NCBI GenBank assembly: GCA_033239525.1 | Contig: BSYO01000022.1 | Location: forward strand, 10,550,923-10,614,922 | Length of the DNA: 64,000 bases | Reading direction: 5' to 3' | From: Nepenthes gracilis | Lineage: Eukaryota > Streptophyta > Magnoliopsida > Caryophyllales > Nepenthaceae | Shown here: piece after piece, positions 22,963 through 35,164 of the stretch | Layout of the letters: each line of letters starts with the position of its first letter | How positions within the stretch are numbered: position 1 is the first letter of the stretch | The notes under the pieces: generated by a model | What the model saw: the letters and a program-made list of their open reading frames with translations, nothing else | What the model was told of the DNA's origin: nothing | Databases searched by the model: none | Made by a program: the position numbers and the translations under genes

Positions 22963-23829
22963 TGGTATTTTAGGGATAGCAGAGTATATAGGACCGTCAG
23001 CATATGAATTCAGTTGAACATTTGTGACAGATACGTCCATTTTCCTTTTATTTTTATCGCACATTAGATAGGTGGTTTTTTGTCGGCGTGATAGAGAATG
23101 ATATTTGTCGGCAATTTGGTTTTGATACGATCAAAATTGGATCATCCACTAACATAAAATTATAGGATATGATTAAGATATATAAATATTATAAATAAGT
23201 ACATAAAAAAAATTAGGGATGATTGAATTTTAAGGCTGAACATGGCTACGAGAGAGTTACTAGTTTGGTTATGTCTAGTTTGAATTTTATTTTTCTTATT
23301 AGTACTAAACTTAATATTTTTGAAGAATATACTGTTACTTTAAAAATAATATATTTTCAGATGCTAGATTTTTATATAAATAATGATTTATTATGACAGA
23401 GTAATTCTTTAAATATTTAAAAATGTTTTAATCTATAATATTTTAAAAATATTTCCATGTCTATATTATATTTTTGATGTAATTTATAATTTAGATATTT
23501 TTATAAAAATGTGACTTCTACACAAAAAAATTATAATTTTCATTGATAGGCTTAAATTGGCCGAATTTTTTTTTTTTTTTTATATAGATAGAATGTTCAT
23601 GATTTTTGGCCACCACTTGATTTATTTGTTCTATTTTTTAAATTCGACTCTTGCTATCTGGCCAAAATTTGATTTTAATTAAATTTAATTCAATCAACTA
23701 AGTAGGTGATTTCACTTCTAATAATGGATAATTTTCTTGTATAACTTAATGATGTCGTCTCCACTTTAATTGGTGGTTTTGACATGATACAAATATTTTA
23801 CTTTTTTTTTCTCTTATCTTAGTTATTGG
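22963..23829. other. Worn sequence right of the solo LTR
   Basis: The first bases after the duplication read TTTTAGGGATAGCAGAG, possibly the remains of a copia primer site and leader. The rest is AT-rich with no open frame and no recognised domain. Confidence 0.4.
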
Positions 23830-24603
23830 TGATGACGACATGATAGTTAATGGCCCGGCCAAAAATCTAATGCGTAGAAGAAAGAAAAGTTCAAATGATA
23901 ACGACCTATCGAAAAATCCTCTGAGTCTAAGAGCCAAAGGATGCGACAATTAACCCAAAAAATATGACCGAACCCGTTTGACAATAAATGGATATTAATA
24001 GATAATTAATAGACTATTATAGGTGATTACTGTACCAACCCAACAGTCAAAAACCATACGATCCAATATAAAATATAGGCGACAGTTATAAAAATAACTA
24101 CTCTCATAACTCCACAAGCAGGATACCCAGGAGGTTGCAAACCAGCACCCTACACTATAAAAATAGCATCTTCCCACAAAAACAGGGGATCCAAACGAAC
24201 ACTCAGACAAGCGAGCACGTCAAAATACTTTTTGAGTTACTCTTTCACTCAAGTACACAACTTTTAAAGCCACTTTCCTAAATGACTATAATACTTTCAA
24301 AGTCGCTTACTCCTTTGAGCGCACTTTATAGAGCCTAATTTTCAAACAAATATCCAATCCTTTTTTACTTGTATTTTCATATTTACTTCTTCCTATCTTT
24401 TTCAACAAATTAAAAAAATTACTAACTTAAATACCAAAATATATATCAAAAAACTAATCTTATATTCCTCTTACTTCTCGTTCTTTTGTTATGGTATATA
24501 GGATTCGGGTTTATATAATAAAGGCCAGACCGATTTTTTATTCAAACTCTCAAGTAAAACGATTTTCTAATTCGTTCAATAATTTAGATCTAAAAACGCA
24601 TCA
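23830..24603 (+). mobile_element. Solo LTR, Tat-type Ty3/gypsy
   Basis: This 774-bp segment aligns along its length with 11886-12671. It starts TGATGACGACATG, ends AACGCATCA, and has ATTACTAACTTAAAT at the conserved R/U5 block near 24418. Flanking pentamers ATTGG (23825-23829) and GTTGG (24604-24608) differ by one base, as expected of an aged target duplication. No interior domains adjoin it. Confidence 0.75.
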
Positions 24604-24999
24604 GTTGGATTGAAAATGTTTAATTATTAAAATTTAAATATTAAATAATACATTCTAAATAATATTTTATTAATTCTTTAATATTAAAGAATCCCAATTA
24701 TGGACGAAACTTGTGAATCTCAATCGAAATCTCAATTATAAATTAATGTAAGTAAAATATAATAAAAATTTTAAATATGCACAAGTCGGAGAATCAAAAA
24801 TTAAGATACTAATTTGAGGAATGGTTACTCCTACTCCTAATAATTTTAGACCATATCACTACTATATCGACTCGCAAGCAGGGCCATCTACATACTCTTT
24901 CCTGTATATAGGAATGAAATTACTATATTTTGCCATTTGTGGATTAGGTGCACTTTTTAAATTTATCTGAATATATTAGGATAGCCAAATATGCTAGTT
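24604..24999. other. AT-rich intergenic DNA
   Basis: No gene or bounded repeat seen. It may contain the worn 3' part of the reverse-oriented LTR that is clear from about 25000 on. Confidence 0.35.
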
Positions 25000-25972
25000 T
25001 CATTTAATTTTTTACAATGATTATCATAAAATACAAATTGAAAATGGTTTCTATATCATCTATTAAAAAAGTTTTCTTATCTGGAGAAAAAAATATGAAA
25101 TTTCCATTTCAGACAGTTAAATACAAAGCTTTAACTTTGGAAAAATATCACATATCAAATTATATAATAAAAATAGAGCCCGACCTAAAATACAAAATAT
25201 GAAAACCACATACACGGTTCATATGCAAATTTTCATGAATTTTCTTTTATAAATATACTTATAAATAAATATCGTGACTCGAAACAATTACCCATTTTTC
25301 ACAAAATGAGTAAAATCCTCAAATATTAATCAAAACCAAAGCAAAATCCCAAAACAACAGGTAAAAATAATATGCATGCACGATGAAGTCAAATATGGTA
25401 TGTAAAATAACATGTATATACATTAAATTTACCAAATATAAGCAAAAGTAACCAAAAATAAAAATAAATAAAAAATATGGTATAAGGATATTTGTCTTAA
25501 TCTCTAACTTAGTAGATCTGACTAAAAGATATTTTAAAATATATCTTCTCCTATTTTTCTCTCTTCCTTCTCCTTCTCTCCTGTGCGGAATGACTGAAAT
25601 GGTGTGCGATACTTCTTATATTGTTGAATCGGCACACGAGCACCGTACCTGACCTCATGCAGACATGATCGCCACCTCAGGCGTGTCTCAAATACAACCC
25701 CACTGGGATCAGTATTCGAGCTCCACCTCGAGTGCATATCAGGCGAACTCCACATGGCCACACTTTGCTCAAGGCGTTTTCTAGTGCTCTTCAAGCATGC
25801 CCCAACCTGAAAAATGTGCATGAGCCTGTCAGGCGTGCTTTAATAGTTAAAATTTTTTCCTTGTTCTCAATATTTTTCAAATACATATTATACAATTATT
25901 TTTATTATATTTAATTTAACTAAAAATAAAGCGATAATATTAAATTGAATCAAACAAAAATCAGATATTACA
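25000..25972 (-). repeat. Del/Tekay LTR fragment, reverse orientation
   Basis: On the minus strand it starts TGTAATATCTGATTTTT at 25972 and runs into AATTTAATATTA, like the LTR starts at 54006 and 60433. Near 25480 the minus strand has GATTAAGACAAATATCC, matching the block GGTTAAGGCAAGTATCC of the 20490 copy. The left end is truncated or too worn to place. Confidence 0.55.
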
Positions 25973-26949
25973 TAATTAGTCGAGTAATTTAAGATGCATT
26001 AGTATTTGGAGATTTAACCCAATCTTACACCTAGTTTAAAATTTCTAAGGTGTAAAAGTTGCATAATTGATGCTTAATTTTATAGATTTATTCTTATTCG
26101 AATTTGAGCTAATTCCTCTTTTTATAGTTTTTCAACCTTGTAAACCAATTGGGAGAGCGATAAATGTTTTATGATTAAACATTTGTAATTTATCCAATTA
26201 AAATTTTTGACTTTTGACCTTATATTATTAAAAATAAAAATACGTACATCTAATTTAATAAATTAAAATTAATATTTATAAAAGTTAAAGTACTTATATA
26301 TATCTTTGTAATTTTAACATAAACTTATCTTAAAATTAAGATAAAAAATTATAAATTTTTTACATTTTATATTTTATAAATATTATTTGAAATTTATTAA
26401 ATTAGATAAATATAATTTTGATTTATAAAATATAAGGTTGCATAGCATTGGATAAAAAAGTATTTTCCATTATGATTGTGTGTAATTATAGAATAAATAA
26501 ATAAATAAATAAATAAATATATATATATATATATTTAGAACTCATTCAACAAATAAAAATGAAGGGTTGCCAAACAAGGATATTTTTAGTTTTGTTTTGA
26601 TATTTTAATAATTAAATATTTTATTCATTCAATACACTAATGGTCCTATAAAATAATAGATGAAGACATCATATTTAATAAATATATTTTAAAAATAATT
26701 AAAAGATATTCATAATATAACTTGAAATATAAAATATCACCTGTCCCAATTAACCAAAGAAAATAAAATGAGTTGTACGATTTATCTATTTATTTGTATA
26801 TCTCTCTATATTGAAATTGTCATTTTTAGTATAGATAGAGAAAATGAAAAAAATTAAAATTAAAAAATGATATATATCATGTATTTTTTACATATTTCAA
26901 ATGATTTTAATAGAAAATATAAATAATATATATACATTTTTTTGTTGAG
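25973..26949. other. AT-rich intergenic DNA with AAAT/AT microsatellite
   Basis: A run of AAAT repeats followed by AT repeats lies at about 26492-26534. Nothing else identifiable. Confidence 0.5.
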
Positions 26950-28728
26950 TGGTGCGATGATGAATGGATTAGAATGGATATTGTTGGAATTTTCTTAAGT
27001 CCATCTGCTGTGTGATTTAGGTGTTTGATGAATCAATGGATGAGAATTGTAATTTATTTGGTATACAAGTAAATGGTTAATTAGAATAGCGCAATTGAAG
27101 CGTTATGGGCTCATAGCTCGGAGATTTCAGAATGAAATTACGGTTCCATATGATTGATTATTTCTGAGATTTAGAATGAACTGAATTAGATGTTTATTGG
27201 TTCATTTGAGGTATTAAATTAAATTGGAGAATAGCCAATATAATCAGGGTTGCCTAGATTTTGATGAGAATTGTCCTGAAATCTCTCATGATTTAATGAT
27301 TAAGAAATTAAATACGTGATCGAATTATGCCTTGTGCGAGATTAAAAATTTGCCTTATGATAATATTCTAACCTGAGATATTGAGAAATATGATGATTTA
27401 TTGGGAAAAGGCCTCCTAAGATAAGTCATTTGATCAACAATGTGACATAGGATTGTGAAGAAGGAACTCTAAAAGATTTTTTTTCAATAGTAAATCTTGA
27501 GGTTCATCAAATTTTGAGAACAAAATTTTTATAAGTGGGAAAGAATGTAACATTCTGAATTTTTTATCCAATTTGATTGGGTATATTTGTTATTATTATT
27601 ATTTTTGGGTAATATGAGTGTGATGAAGATTAATTAAATATTATGAGATTTTGAGAAATTATAGAAATTGTAAAGTAGAACTCAGAGCGGTTTTGGGATT
27701 TTGGTTTTGAGAAATTAATTTCATTCTCTTAGTGGATGTTGATTTTGGTTTTATATATACCGATTTTGGGAGGAATCGGGTAAATCGGGAGAAATGGGGG
27801 AAAGAGGCGGCGTGCACGACATACGTTTGTGTGGAGAGAGAACGACAGTGACGTGCGGCAAGAGCGGCGCTGTGTGGATGGGTCGTTGACGGTGGCGGCG
27901 ACGCATGGAGGAGGCCATGTGCTAGTGGTCAGCGATGGCGTGCGGCAAGGGCCGCATAGAGAGAGAGAACAACACTGAGAAGAGAGAAGCTCTCCGAGAG
28001 ATGGGCGGTGGTTGAGAGGTGGTAGAGGCGGCGTCGGCGCTGGTGAGATGACGCCAAGAGAGGCGTCGGTGGTAGCGGTTGTGCCCGAGTAGTCGACGGT
28101 GACTAGAGGGGGTGTGCGCGAAGTCGAGCAGCACCGGAGGAGAGAGAAAGTAATCTGACATAGAGGGAAAGGCACAACAAAAGATAGAATATGCTGTTCA
28201 GGTATTTCGGACCATCATTTCATTCAATTTGTGGGATATAAGGTTAAAACAAGTGCACTCTTACTCTCTTCTTTCGTTTTCATACACATATATGAATTTC
28301 ATATCCGAATTGGCAGTTTTGTATGGTTTTATATTCGTCGGAACCCTGATCAGTGCTCTTTTGGTTTTACCCGAATTAATTGTAAATTTATATACAATTT
28401 AGTTTTAGAAATTCGTAACCCTAGCCTGGATAGATCCGGTACTATGTATATTTAGGGTTTATGTACATATATTTTATATATGCTAATTTTATATATTCTG
28501 AAATATTGTCAGACATGAATAATTATATTTAACCGTATATACGTTAAATATGTTAAATTGTACATATTCCGAAAATTATGATTGAATTGTTTATGAAGGA
28601 ATTGTGATCGGAAGTTTTGAAGTTATGCTACGCATGTGATGAAAATTTTGTGAAGTCCTAAATTTTAAAAACTTGAAAATATATGATTCATGATTAATGA
28701 TAAGAAAGGGGATATTATGTAATTAAGT

Positions 28729-28819
28729 TATGGGTTTCGACTATGGGATTTGGTTATGGGTTTTAGCCACGAGTTTCAGCCACAAGTTTCGGCTACGGGT
28801 TTCGGCTATAGGTTTTAGT
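28729..28819. repeat. 13-bp tandem repeat, 7 copies
   Basis: Seven consecutive units close to TATGGGTTTCGGC, such as CACAAGTTTCGGC and TACGGGTTTCGGC, lie inside the Tekay-type LTR. Copies differ mainly by transitions. They are absent at the equivalent place in the other LTRs of the window. Confidence 0.8.
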
Positions 28820-29103
28820 TATGAATAGTTCTCTTGAAGTGAAAACTATGAAATTATGGGCTTAAGAGTAGAATTTCCTAAGAAAATAAGAAGTTAAGAA
28901 TTAGGACCTAAGATGTTTATCAAATAATATATTTTGGTCTGTCTTAATATAATTTGATCAGAGAAAAAATTAGGAATTGAATAAATGAATTGAATGACTT
29001 CATAAAAATTTAACCTTTCACAAATGTTTTGAAAAATTAGTCATTGTCATTTCTTCCTGCACATATACATATGTATATATATATTTATGTTTTGAATATG
29101 AAT

Positions 29104-29566
29104 TATAGGCTTCAGTAGTCCTTCGCGCCGAGCCGAGAGTAATGCCGAGTCAGCTTCTTCAAGCCGATTTTGAGGTGGTTTGCACCGAATTGCTGCTTCT
29201 CTTTATTTCGTCTTCCTCGACTTCTGATCTCCTTTTACCGTTCAATTCCATTGATTGTTGAACTATTAGTGGTCTATTTAAGTGATGATAACTTTCTCAT
29301 TCATTAAGTCATCAATTCTCGGCCGGTTAATGGAAATAACGCCCGATTAAGACATTTGATAGTTTTGCCTATAAATCAAGCATTCTGGCTTTATTCTTGG
29401 CACCCAACTCAACCGATATACCATTTAGAAGAGTAAGACGCGTCCAGAAACTCAAAGTCGGCCCGGATATCATAACCCAAAAACAGAGCAAGCAAATAGT
29501 GGGAGGTATAAAACTCGATTCTTTATTCCGCTTTCGTGATTGTTTAAGCCACATTATTTGCTAATA
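29104..29566 (+). repeat. 5' LTR of the copia element
   Basis: It starts TATAGGCTTCAG rather than TG and ends TTGCTAATA. The partner at 35165 has the same start and ends TTGCTACCA. TATA-like CTATAAATCAAGC is at 29370-29382 and the likely R region follows. Confidence 0.85.
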
Positions 29567-29568
29567 TT

Positions 29569-29580
29569 TGGTATCAGAGC
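29569..29580 (+). other. Primer-binding site, initiator-Met tRNA
   Basis: TGGTATCAGAGC, exactly complementary to the 3' end of plant initiator methionine tRNA, lies two bases past the LTR. Confidence 0.9.
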
Positions 29581-30837
29581 GAGGCATCGCCTCTGCCTTT
29601 GTCGTTCTGCCAATTTTCGGTTTTTATCCAAAACTTAAAATTCTTAAAGTTTTTATTTTTTTGAAGATTCGGTAAAAATGAGCGCTGGAAATCATTAGGA
29701 AATTCAATTTCTGACATTTCCATATAATTTTTATCAATTTTGGTGTTCATATGCCGTTGTTTCAATCGGGTGTGGAAAACGGATCGAATCGGGCATTGTC
29801 GAGTTCGGGCAAACCCGGCGAAGGTAGAAGACGACCTGAACGGTGTCGTTTAACTGTTACTACAGTTTATAAACAACGTCGTTTTGTCTTCGATTTTCAG
29901 TATATTAAACGGTGTTTTTTCGTGGGATTGTTTTCGGTTTATAAACGACGTCATTCTGTTACAGTGCATTTAATAATATAAATAAATATATATATATATA
30001 TAACGATTTTGGACTTAGGCTGTTTTCGTTCCATGCCCAAATCCAGCGTCCGCATTTGGCGTCCGCGCGGCAGTGGATCTACGGCCGGTTTCGTGCGTGG
30101 CCCACTGGGCTCCTGGCCCATCACTGTAGCAATGTGGAAAATCCAAAATGCGGTTTGTGAACGCGGTGGCCGGGATTTGAACATGGGCCGTTGGAGGACG
30201 ACGACGTTTCATCGCTGTGCTGACCGCTCGGTTGGCGTTTATTTGGGCAAATTAATTTTATCTATATAATTAGTAATACGTATATATATATAATATATAT
30301 ATACGTATATATTTATATATATTTATATATATATAATTATATTTATTATATATAAATATTAAAATATAATATTTAGAATATAATTATATATATGTGTATA
30401 TAATATCTAGTGATTAAAATAATTTAATTAATTAGAAATTGGCCAGAGCGTCCTTAATTAATAAAATTATTTTTATTATCACGTATAGTATAAGGACATT
30501 AATTGTGGCTAATTATTTTTGATATAATAAAATTTATCCAATAGAAAATTTTATTATATTAAATTAATTAATTAGGATAAAATGTCAAATTATTTTTCTT
30601 AATTTGCCCACGGAGATTAAGAATTAGAATATAGTTTGATAGTTTTATCATAAAATTGGATATGAATATACTTGAATTAAAATTTAGCCCACAGTTAATT
30701 TTTTGTCAATTGATTCATGATGTATGCTTTATATTGGTAAAATATAATTCTATATTTTGTTAGCCTCATTTGTTGGACGTTAAGTATGTATTTATTTTTA
30801 TGCAGTTATTCAATCTGTTAATTTTTCCAACATAAGA
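29581..30837 (+). other. Long untranslated leader of the copia element
   Basis: No gag-like frame occurs here. It contains the tRNA-like segment, a palindromic AT tract at 30275-30308, a very AT-rich part (30240-30780) and a possible splice acceptor TTTTTATGCAG at about 30803. Such long leaders with an intron are known in some plant copia lineages. Here it may also have grown by insertion. Confidence 0.5.
30165..30240 (-). ncRNA. tRNA-like segment with pol III A- and B-box motifs (possible SINE head)
   Basis: On the minus strand CCAACCGAGCGGTCAGCAC (from about 30235) resembles a tRNA D-arm/A box. ATGTTCAAATCCCGGCCAC (30184-30166) contains a near-perfect B box, GTTCAAATCC at 30182-30173. The spacing of about 48 nt is slightly longer than in a tRNA but normal for tRNA-derived SINEs. 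The GC-rich body continues to about 30005 and runs out into AT repeats. A full tRNA cloverleaf is not formed, so a working tRNA gene is unlikely. No target duplication was identified. Confidence 0.4.
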
Positions 30838-33800
30838 TGTGAAAATTTCAAACTAAAAGGTGATAACTATAACATATGGAAGGAGAGAATTCTTCTTCAC
30901 TTAGGGTGGATGGATATAGATTATACTATACGTAAAGGTGAACCACCTGCTCTTACTCTTACCAGCACTTCAGTTGATGTAACTCTTTATTAACAATGGG
31001 AGCAATCTAATCGCTTTAATTTGATATTCATAAAGGCTAAAATTTTTGTTGATATTCGTGGTTCTGTCGACCAGTATAATAAAGTGTGGGATTTACTGAA
31101 GGCTATTGATGAGCAGTTTGAGATTTCAGATAAAGTACTAGCTAGCACACTGATAATGAAATTTTTATCTATAAGACTCACCAGTGTTAAGGGTGTGCGT
31201 GAGTACATAATGCAGATGAGGGATATAGTGGCTCAATTGAAAAATTTAGAGGTGAAAATATCCGAATATTTTCTTATGCACTATATTTTGAACACGCTTT
31301 CACCACAATATGGACCTTTTAAAATTTCTTACAATAGACATAAAGATAAATGGTTAATCAATGAAATTATAATCATATGTGTTCAAGATTAAAGAAGGCT
31401 CATGATGGAGCAAAGTGAGAGCATTTACATACTAAAAGAAGGAAAATTTAAAATACAAGCCAAAAAGAAGGAAAAAGGTAAAATACCTCATCAATTTGAT
31501 ATTAAGAAGGAGTCCAAGTGTTTCTTCTATAAAAAGAAGTGACACGTTAAGAATGATTGTATCAAGTATTAGAATTTGTTTGAAAAGAAAGGTAATCCAT
31601 TATCCTCTGTATGTTATGAATCTAATATAGTTAATATTGTATATAACAAATGGTGGATGGATTCTGATTCTACAATCCATATTTTAAATTTTTTACAGGG
31701 CTTGTAAAACCTAAGGAAACCAGTGGGCAGTGAACAAAGCAACTTCTCCGAAAATAAGATACGTTCACATGTGGAGGCTATTGGAACATACAACTTAGTT
31801 TTGAGTAGTGGTTTTGTTTTGACTTTAGAAAAAACCTTTTACATTTCAAATTTCTTCATAAATTTGATTTCAATTTCAAGACTTGTACCTTTTGAATATT
31901 TTGTTACATTTTCAAACTCATTTTTCAGTTTATATTATAAGTCTGATATTGTTAAAAATGGTACACTATCTGATGGTCTTTATTACTTAAATTTATAAAA
32001 TAATACCTCTTTCAATACTATGCATGCTGATACTGACATTAAGCGATATGTTATGAATGAATATTCCTCTATATTGTGGTATAGGATATTAGGTAATATC
32101 TCCATTGATAGAATCAAAATATTAATAAATAATAGAGTACTTAGTACTCTAAATTTTACTGACTTTGAGACTTGTATGGACAACATTAAAGAAAAGTAGA
32201 TCAACAAGACTAAGAAAAATATCAAGAAAAGTTCAGATATATTAGAAATCATACATACTGATATTTATAGTCCTGATATTGACTCATATGGTCCAAAATA
32301 TTTCATCATATTTATTGATGATTTCTCACGATATATGTATCTCTACCTGCTTCATAATAAGAATGAAGCCTTAGATACTTTTAAATTCTTTAAAGTAGAA
32401 GTAGGGAAACAATGTGAAAAATAAATCAAGATTGTGATATCAGATAGAGGTGGATGGTATTATGAAAGATATACTAAAAATGGACAAATACCTAGTCCAT
32501 TTGTAAGGTTTCTTCAACAACATGAGATTATTGTACAATATACTATGCTTGATTTTTCAGACAAAAATGGTGTAGTAAAAAGAAGAAATCGAACATTATT
32601 GGACATGGTGAGGAGTATGCTTAGTAACCGCAAACTTTTAAAATTCTTGTGGAGTGAAGCTCTTAAAACGGCGGTATATATATTAAACCGGGTCCCAACA
32701 AAAGCTATTCCAAAAACTCCTTTTGAGTTATGGAAAGGTCGAAAACCGAGTTTACAATATGTACGCGTATAGAGATGCCCATCTGAAGTAAGAGTTTATA
32801 ATCCAAATGAGAAGAAGTTGGATCCAAGGACTATTAGTGAGTATTTCATTGGATATGTTGAACGGTCCAAGGGATACAGATTTTACTATCTATCTCACAG
32901 CACTAGGATTGTGAAATTAAGAAATATAAAATTTCTTGAGAATAACTTAATGAGTGCGAGAAAACGATCAAAAAATTTGATTTTTAGTAATAATCATTTG
33001 GTTTCTTAACCCTTCACTTTAAATGATAGGTTAATTATTATACACAACACCCCTCAAGATCAATCTGATGTTAAACAATCAATCAATGTCATTTCATAAA
33101 ATACTTATCCTATTCCAATTGACCATGAAATTTAAGATTTGTTTGAAATAGTTGTACAACATACTCCTATTGAGGATGATGATACAACATTGAGATGGTC
33201 TTCTAGAATGAGAAAGTCAGCAATTCCTGGTGATTATATTATATATCTACAAAAGTCACACAACAATATAGGTGCCGAAAATAATCCTGAAATATTTTCA
33301 CAAGCTATGAGTTGTAATGAGTCACAATTATGGTACAATGTCATGAAAGAAGAGATGAATTCCATGAGTTGCAATGGAGTTTGTGATCTTATTGAATTGC
33401 CTAAATGGACGAAAGTCATACGGTGTAAATGGGTCTCTAAAATAAAGAAAGACTCATTAGGCAATATTAAAAGATATAAATCAAGACTCGTTGCTAAGGG
33501 ATATACTCAAAAGGAAAGACTTAATTGCACTGAGATTTTTTTTCCTGTATCTAAAAAGGATTCTCTTCATATAATTTTGGTATTGGTTGCTCATTTTGAT
33601 ATGGAATTATAACAAATGGATGTGAAAACAGTATTTTTAAATGGTGATCTAGATGAAGAGGTTTACATGAAACAATCAGAATGATTCTTCTCTAATGATG
33701 TTGTGCAATTGGTATGCAAATTAAAAAAATCCATATATGGATTGAAACAAGCCTCCCGTCAATGGTATTTAAAATTTGATAAAATTATCTATTTATTTGG

Positions 33801-34850
33801 TTTTGAAGAGAATATTTTTGATCAATGTATATACCAGAAGGTTAGTGAGAGTAAGATTTATTTTCTTATTTTGTATGTGGATGATATTTTACTTACATCC
33901 AATGATTAAGCGTTACCGTATGAGATGAAATAATTTCTCTCTGACAAATTTAAAATGAAAGATATAAGAGATGTATTTTATGTCATTGGCATCAAGATAC
34001 ATCGAGATAGATCACGTTGTGTTCTGGGTTTGTCTCAAGAGACCTATATCAATAAAGTTTTATAGAAATTTCGGATGAAAGATTGTTCACCAAGTGTAGC
34101 ACCCATTGTGAAGGGTGATAGGCTCAATTTGAGCCAATATTCAAAAAATAATTTAGAACGGAAATAGATAAAAAACATTCCGTATGCTTCCATTGTTAGA
34201 AGTTTGATGTATACTCAGGTATGTATAAGACCTGACATAGTATTTGTAGTTGGAATGTTGGAAAGATTTCAGAGTAATCCAGGTATGAAACATTAGAAAG
34301 CTACTAAGAAAGTGGTGATGTATCTTCAAGGTACCAAAGACTATATGCTTACATATAGACGAACCGACAATCTGGAAGTATTGGGGTACTCCGATTCAAA
34401 TTTCGCTAGATGTGTTGATTCACGTAAATCAACATCCGATTACATATTTTTGTTTGCCGGTGGAGTTGTATCCTGACGGAGTGCAAAGCAAATTTTGATT
34501 GTTACTTCCACTATGGAAGTCGAATTTGTTACTTGTTTCGAGGCTACAAAGTATGGTGTATGGATAAGGAATTCATATCTAGGCTTAGAGTAGTTGATTC
34601 CATCTCAAGGTCATTAAAGATATATTGCGATAATTCAGTTGCCGTTTTCCTGCCTAAAAATAATAAAAGTAGTAGTCAAAGTAAATAAATCGACATTCAG
34701 TTTTTAGCCTTAAAGAAGTGCATTAAAGGAAAGGAAATTGCTATTGAGCATATTAGCACTGAATTGATGATCGCTGATCCTTTAACAAAAGGCATATCAC
34801 CATTGAGGTTCAAGGATATTGTAACAAAAATGGGACTAAGTTTTATTTTA
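30838..34850 (+). pseudogene. Copia gag-pol polyprotein, about twenty in-frame stops
   Basis: Frame 1 carries the whole polyprotein collinearly to about 34580. One small frameshift then moves the end into another frame. Gag starts FKLKGDNYNIWKERIL. A worn zinc knuckle is near 31522. The protease motif WWMDSDSTIHI (usual DSGAT) is near 31651. The integrase has HTDIYSPDIDSYG (32250), ISDRGG (32440) and RRNRTLLDM (32580). RT has WVSKIKKD, KSIYGLKQASRQWYLKF and an intact YVDD at 33874-33885. The RNase H end has YSDSNFARCVDSRKSTS and ADPLTKGI. About twenty premature stops, several explained by C-to-T change, block translation. Confidence 0.9.
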
Positions 34851-35153
34851 TAATTTTTATTATATGGACAATGATATTTAATGAAATTCCTATTTATCTG
34901 TTGTGATATTTCTCAAAATTGTGTACACATTGATTGATTTGAGAATATCATTAATTGTTAGACAAAGAATAAATATAAGGTTTATTCATAAAGTAATGTT
35001 ACCAGATAAAAACATGACTTGAGAAATGTAATATATTGTAATACATAGAAGATATTACTCATTATTAGAGGACTTATCGCTATGATTCCTATATTTATTT
35101 TTTAAGTTTGAGAATTGATGGGTTTGGTTATCACATCAAGTAAAATATGGACC

Positions 35154-35164
35154 AAGTGGGAGAA
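35154..35164 (+). other. Polypurine tract of the copia element
   Basis: AAGTGGGAGAA directly precedes the 3' LTR start TATAGG, supporting the non-TG LTR boundary. Confidence 0.8.

Noticed and set aside
22963..22978. TGGTAT after the 20490 LTR as that LTR's own primer site
   Set aside because: The first five bases are also found immediately before the LTR, so they are a target duplication. No Tekay interior follows.
27729..28175. 148-residue minus-strand open frame
   Set aside because: Composition-driven frame in the GC tract of a Tekay-type LTR, not a gene.
30165..30240. Functional tRNA gene
   Set aside because: A- and B-box-like motifs exist, but spacing is too long and no acceptor or anticodon stem can be paired by eye. 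Kept only as a tRNA-like segment.
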